64,000 nt of DNA from Candidatus Marithrix sp. Canyon 246. GTDB taxonomy: Bacteria > Pseudomonadota > Gammaproteobacteria > Beggiatoales > Beggiatoaceae. A program made the position numbers and the translations under genes. Location of the stretch: contig NZ_MCBX01000044.1 in assembly GCF_001723685.1 (NCBI RefSeq), forward strand, positions 124,001-188,000, in the 5' to 3' direction. Below are positions 62,499 through 64,000 of this stretch, in pieces. The stretch's first letter is position 1, and each line of letters begins with the position of its first letter. The notes beneath the pieces were generated by a model, which saw only the letters and a list, made by a program, of their open reading frames with translations, did no database searches and was not told the origin of the DNA.

Positions 62499-64000
62499 TT
62501 ATTTACCACATGTTGCACAAAATGGTGTGCCATTCTTAGCCGCTTCTTTTAACGTTAATTTTTGAGCCATTAGGGTTGGAAAATCTAATGCTATGGCTTC
62601 CCAGACTTTTTCTACTGGGGGAACTTTAAATTGTTCTCCGGGTTTGGCATTGTCGGCTTCTTGAGGTTGTTTTGGGGTTTTGGGTTTGGCTGCTTTGATT
62701 TTGCCAGCAGAGCCGCCACTGTTGATTTTTATCATTGGACCCTGAATTGTTACGCCGCTGGCGTTTATTCTTACAAAGCTGCCTCCAGCATTTAGGGTAA
62801 TGTCCATGCCGGCATCTATGACTATTTTTTGTCCTGCTTTGAAGTGAATTTGCATTCCAGTGTCATTGAAATAGCCTTTGCCTATTTTTTCATGGAGGCT
62901 TTTTTTAATTTCACTAGATTGATGTCCAATTACTTGGGTAGTGTCATTGCCTTTTACTGTTAGATTATTGTTTTTTTCTATTAGGTGTTTGGCGTTTTCT
63001 TTGACTGTTAGGTTTTGGTCTTTTCCAATGTGTTCTCTGCGGTCATTTTTTATTCGCAGGTCATAATCTTTTTCGGCATGAATAAATACTTGTTCTTTGC
63101 CTTTTTTGTCCTCTAGGCGAATTTCGTTAAATCCTCCTCCGCCTTTTGAGGAGTTGGATTTTATGGTGCTTTTGGTTTTTTCTGCTGGTAACGGATATGG
63201 AGGTTTATTAGTTCCATGATAAACTCGTCCTGTAATAATTGGTCTATCTGGATCACCTTCAAGAAAGTCAACTATAACTTCTTGTCCAACTCGCGGAATA
63301 TACATCGCGCCCCAGCTTCTGCCAGCCCATAATTGGCTTACTCTAATCCAAATTGAGCTGTTCTCATCCATTCTGCCTTCTCTATCCCAGTGAAATTGGA
63401 CTTTAATTTGTCCATGTTCGTTGGTATAAATTTCCTCACCTTTGGGTCCAACTACAAATGCTGTTTGGCTGCCTTCGACAACTGGTTTAGGGGTAATTAT
63501 ATCTGGGCGGTAGGGAACTTCAAAGGGAATACATTCAAAACTACTAGAAAAAGTGGTACCACCTTCTCCGGCGGTTTCTTCGAGAACTTGTGGTTGGTTG
63601 CCTGATACTTGGTGTTGAGTAATTAAATATTTGTTATTAAAAGAATCTCTAGGGTATTCTTCCATGCTAAAGAAAAAACCAGCGGCAAATTGTGTACAAG
63701 TAGTTGCGCCATTAGCAACTTTTTTAACTGTTTGATATTCTTCTAAGCGTACTTTGGCTAGATGTTTGCCACGTTCAGGCTCTTCAAATTTACCCGGATA
63801 ATCATAAACTTCTAAATCTTTATTTTTAGTGGCGGTTTGTTCGCCTTTTAAGTTTAATGCGGGTTTTTTAAAGTTGTAATCTTTTAAACTTACTTTGCCT
63901 GAAATGATCTCTTGAGTATAATTAAAACTATAAATATGTGCTTCATCGGCAACTTGCCCGGGGCGAGGTTCGTGGAAAATTATCTTATTTTCTCCCTGAA
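62499..64000 (-). CDS. vgrG: VgrG T6SS spike protein, C-terminal part (runs off the right edge)
   Basis: The open frame continues without a stop to position 64000, giving about 500 residues. Seen are YDYPGKFEEPERGKHLAKVR, the gp5 OB-fold segment VQFHWDREGRMDENSSIWIR and RVSQLWAGRSWGAMYIPRVG (each in part), then RPIITGRVYHG and beta-helix repeats (KDYDLRIKNDRREHIGKDQN). The needle ends with GSFVRINASGVTIQGPMI, after which a Lys/Pro linker and a Cys-containing tail (TPFCATCGK) follow. That tail is likely the docking site for the DUF4123 adaptor or effector. The N-terminal gp27-like domain is mostly outside the window. Confidence 0.92.
   Translation of the reverse strand, partial: QGENKIIFHEPRPGQVADEAHIYSFNYTQEIISGKVSLKDYNFKKPALNLKGEQTATKNKDLEVYDYPGKFEEPERGKHLAKVRLEEYQTVKKVANGATTCTQFAAGFFFSMEEYPRDSFNNKYLITQHQVSGNQPQVLEETAGEGGTTFSSSFECIPFEVPYRPDIITPKPVVEGSQTAFVVGPKGEEIYTNEHGQIKVQFHWDREGRMDENSSIWIRVSQLWAGRSWGAMYIPRVGQEVIVDFLEGDPDRPIITGRVYHGTNKPPYPLPAEKTKSTIKSNSSKGGGGFNEIRLEDKKGKEQVFIHAEKDYDLRIKNDRREHIGKDQNLTVKENAKHLIEKNNNLTVKGNDTTQVIGHQSSEIKKSLHEKIGKGYFNDTGMQIHFKAGQKIVIDAGMDITLNAGGSFVRINASGVTIQGPMIKINSGGSAGKIKAAKPKTPKQPQEADNAKPGEQFKVPPVEKVWEAIALDFPTLMAQKLTLKEAAKNGTPFCATCGK

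Overview
The window comes from an AT-rich Gammaproteobacterium. The evidence is the gene order of the str-S10-spc-alpha ribosomal block, a YdbH/YdbL outer-membrane lipid gene pair, leuC, hemH, a trimeric-type porin and type VI secretion (T6SS) effector modules. The dense load of short palindromic and interspersed repeats resembles large sulfur bacteria of the Thiotrichales/Beggiatoaceae, but that assignment is an inference and no marker here settles it.

Layout. 1-3061: a cut-off ATPase, a surface polysaccharide O-acylation pair (SGNH-like protein plus MBOAT acyltransferase) in which the MBOAT gene is split by a pentanucleotide repeat. 3159-4591: an ATPase/DUF4276 two-gene unit whose DUF4276 partner looks internally deleted. 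4601-6410: a reduced bat (BatC/BatD-like) pair. 6485-9937: a UDP-glucuronate epimerase and ydbH-ydbL. 10125-13624: porin, then hemH and leuC on the minus strand. 13727-13905: tRNA-Ser(GCU) and tRNA-Arg(ACG). 14052-30330: 31 translation, secretion and transcription genes (rpsL to rplQ) in one uninterrupted plus-strand block without tuf. 30376-39820: OmpA-type lipoprotein, RNase T2 translationally coupled to an orphan DndD-like SMC ATPase, an SDR protein, a large glycoside-hydrolase-like secreted protein and two OmpA-domain paralogs.

39853-49286 is a T6SS cargo island: a seven-gene minus-strand operon (PAAR tip, SAM methyltransferase, unknown membrane-like protein, DUF2169 adaptor, small conserved protein, putative effector, DcrB-like protein) bracketed by two related Ser/Thr kinases. 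49768-59060 is an accessory array on the minus strand. Eleven copies of a roughly 55-bp imperfect palindrome separate small gene sets: pesticin/lysozyme-like effectors (one intact, several decayed), a permuted papain-like candidate effector with its small partner (present twice through a 1.72-kb near-perfect duplication), AbiEi-type antitoxin remnants behind a consensus promoter, and a three-gene ATPase / PD-(D/E)xK-like / 49-aa operon. 59240-64000 is a second T6SS module: VgrG (running off the right edge), DUF4123 adaptor, small conserved protein, lipase effector and ankyrin lipoprotein immunity candidate.

The most notable items are the repeat-bounded cassette array with the compact ATPase-nuclease-small protein operon inside it, the pentanucleotide repeat that would switch the MBOAT gene on at 7 or 10 units (8 are present), the RNase T2-DndD coupling, and the methyltransferase inside a PAAR operon. 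Several proteins lack internal blocks relative to their families, suggesting frequent deletion between short repeats. Functions are from motif reading and memory of families; no database search was possible.
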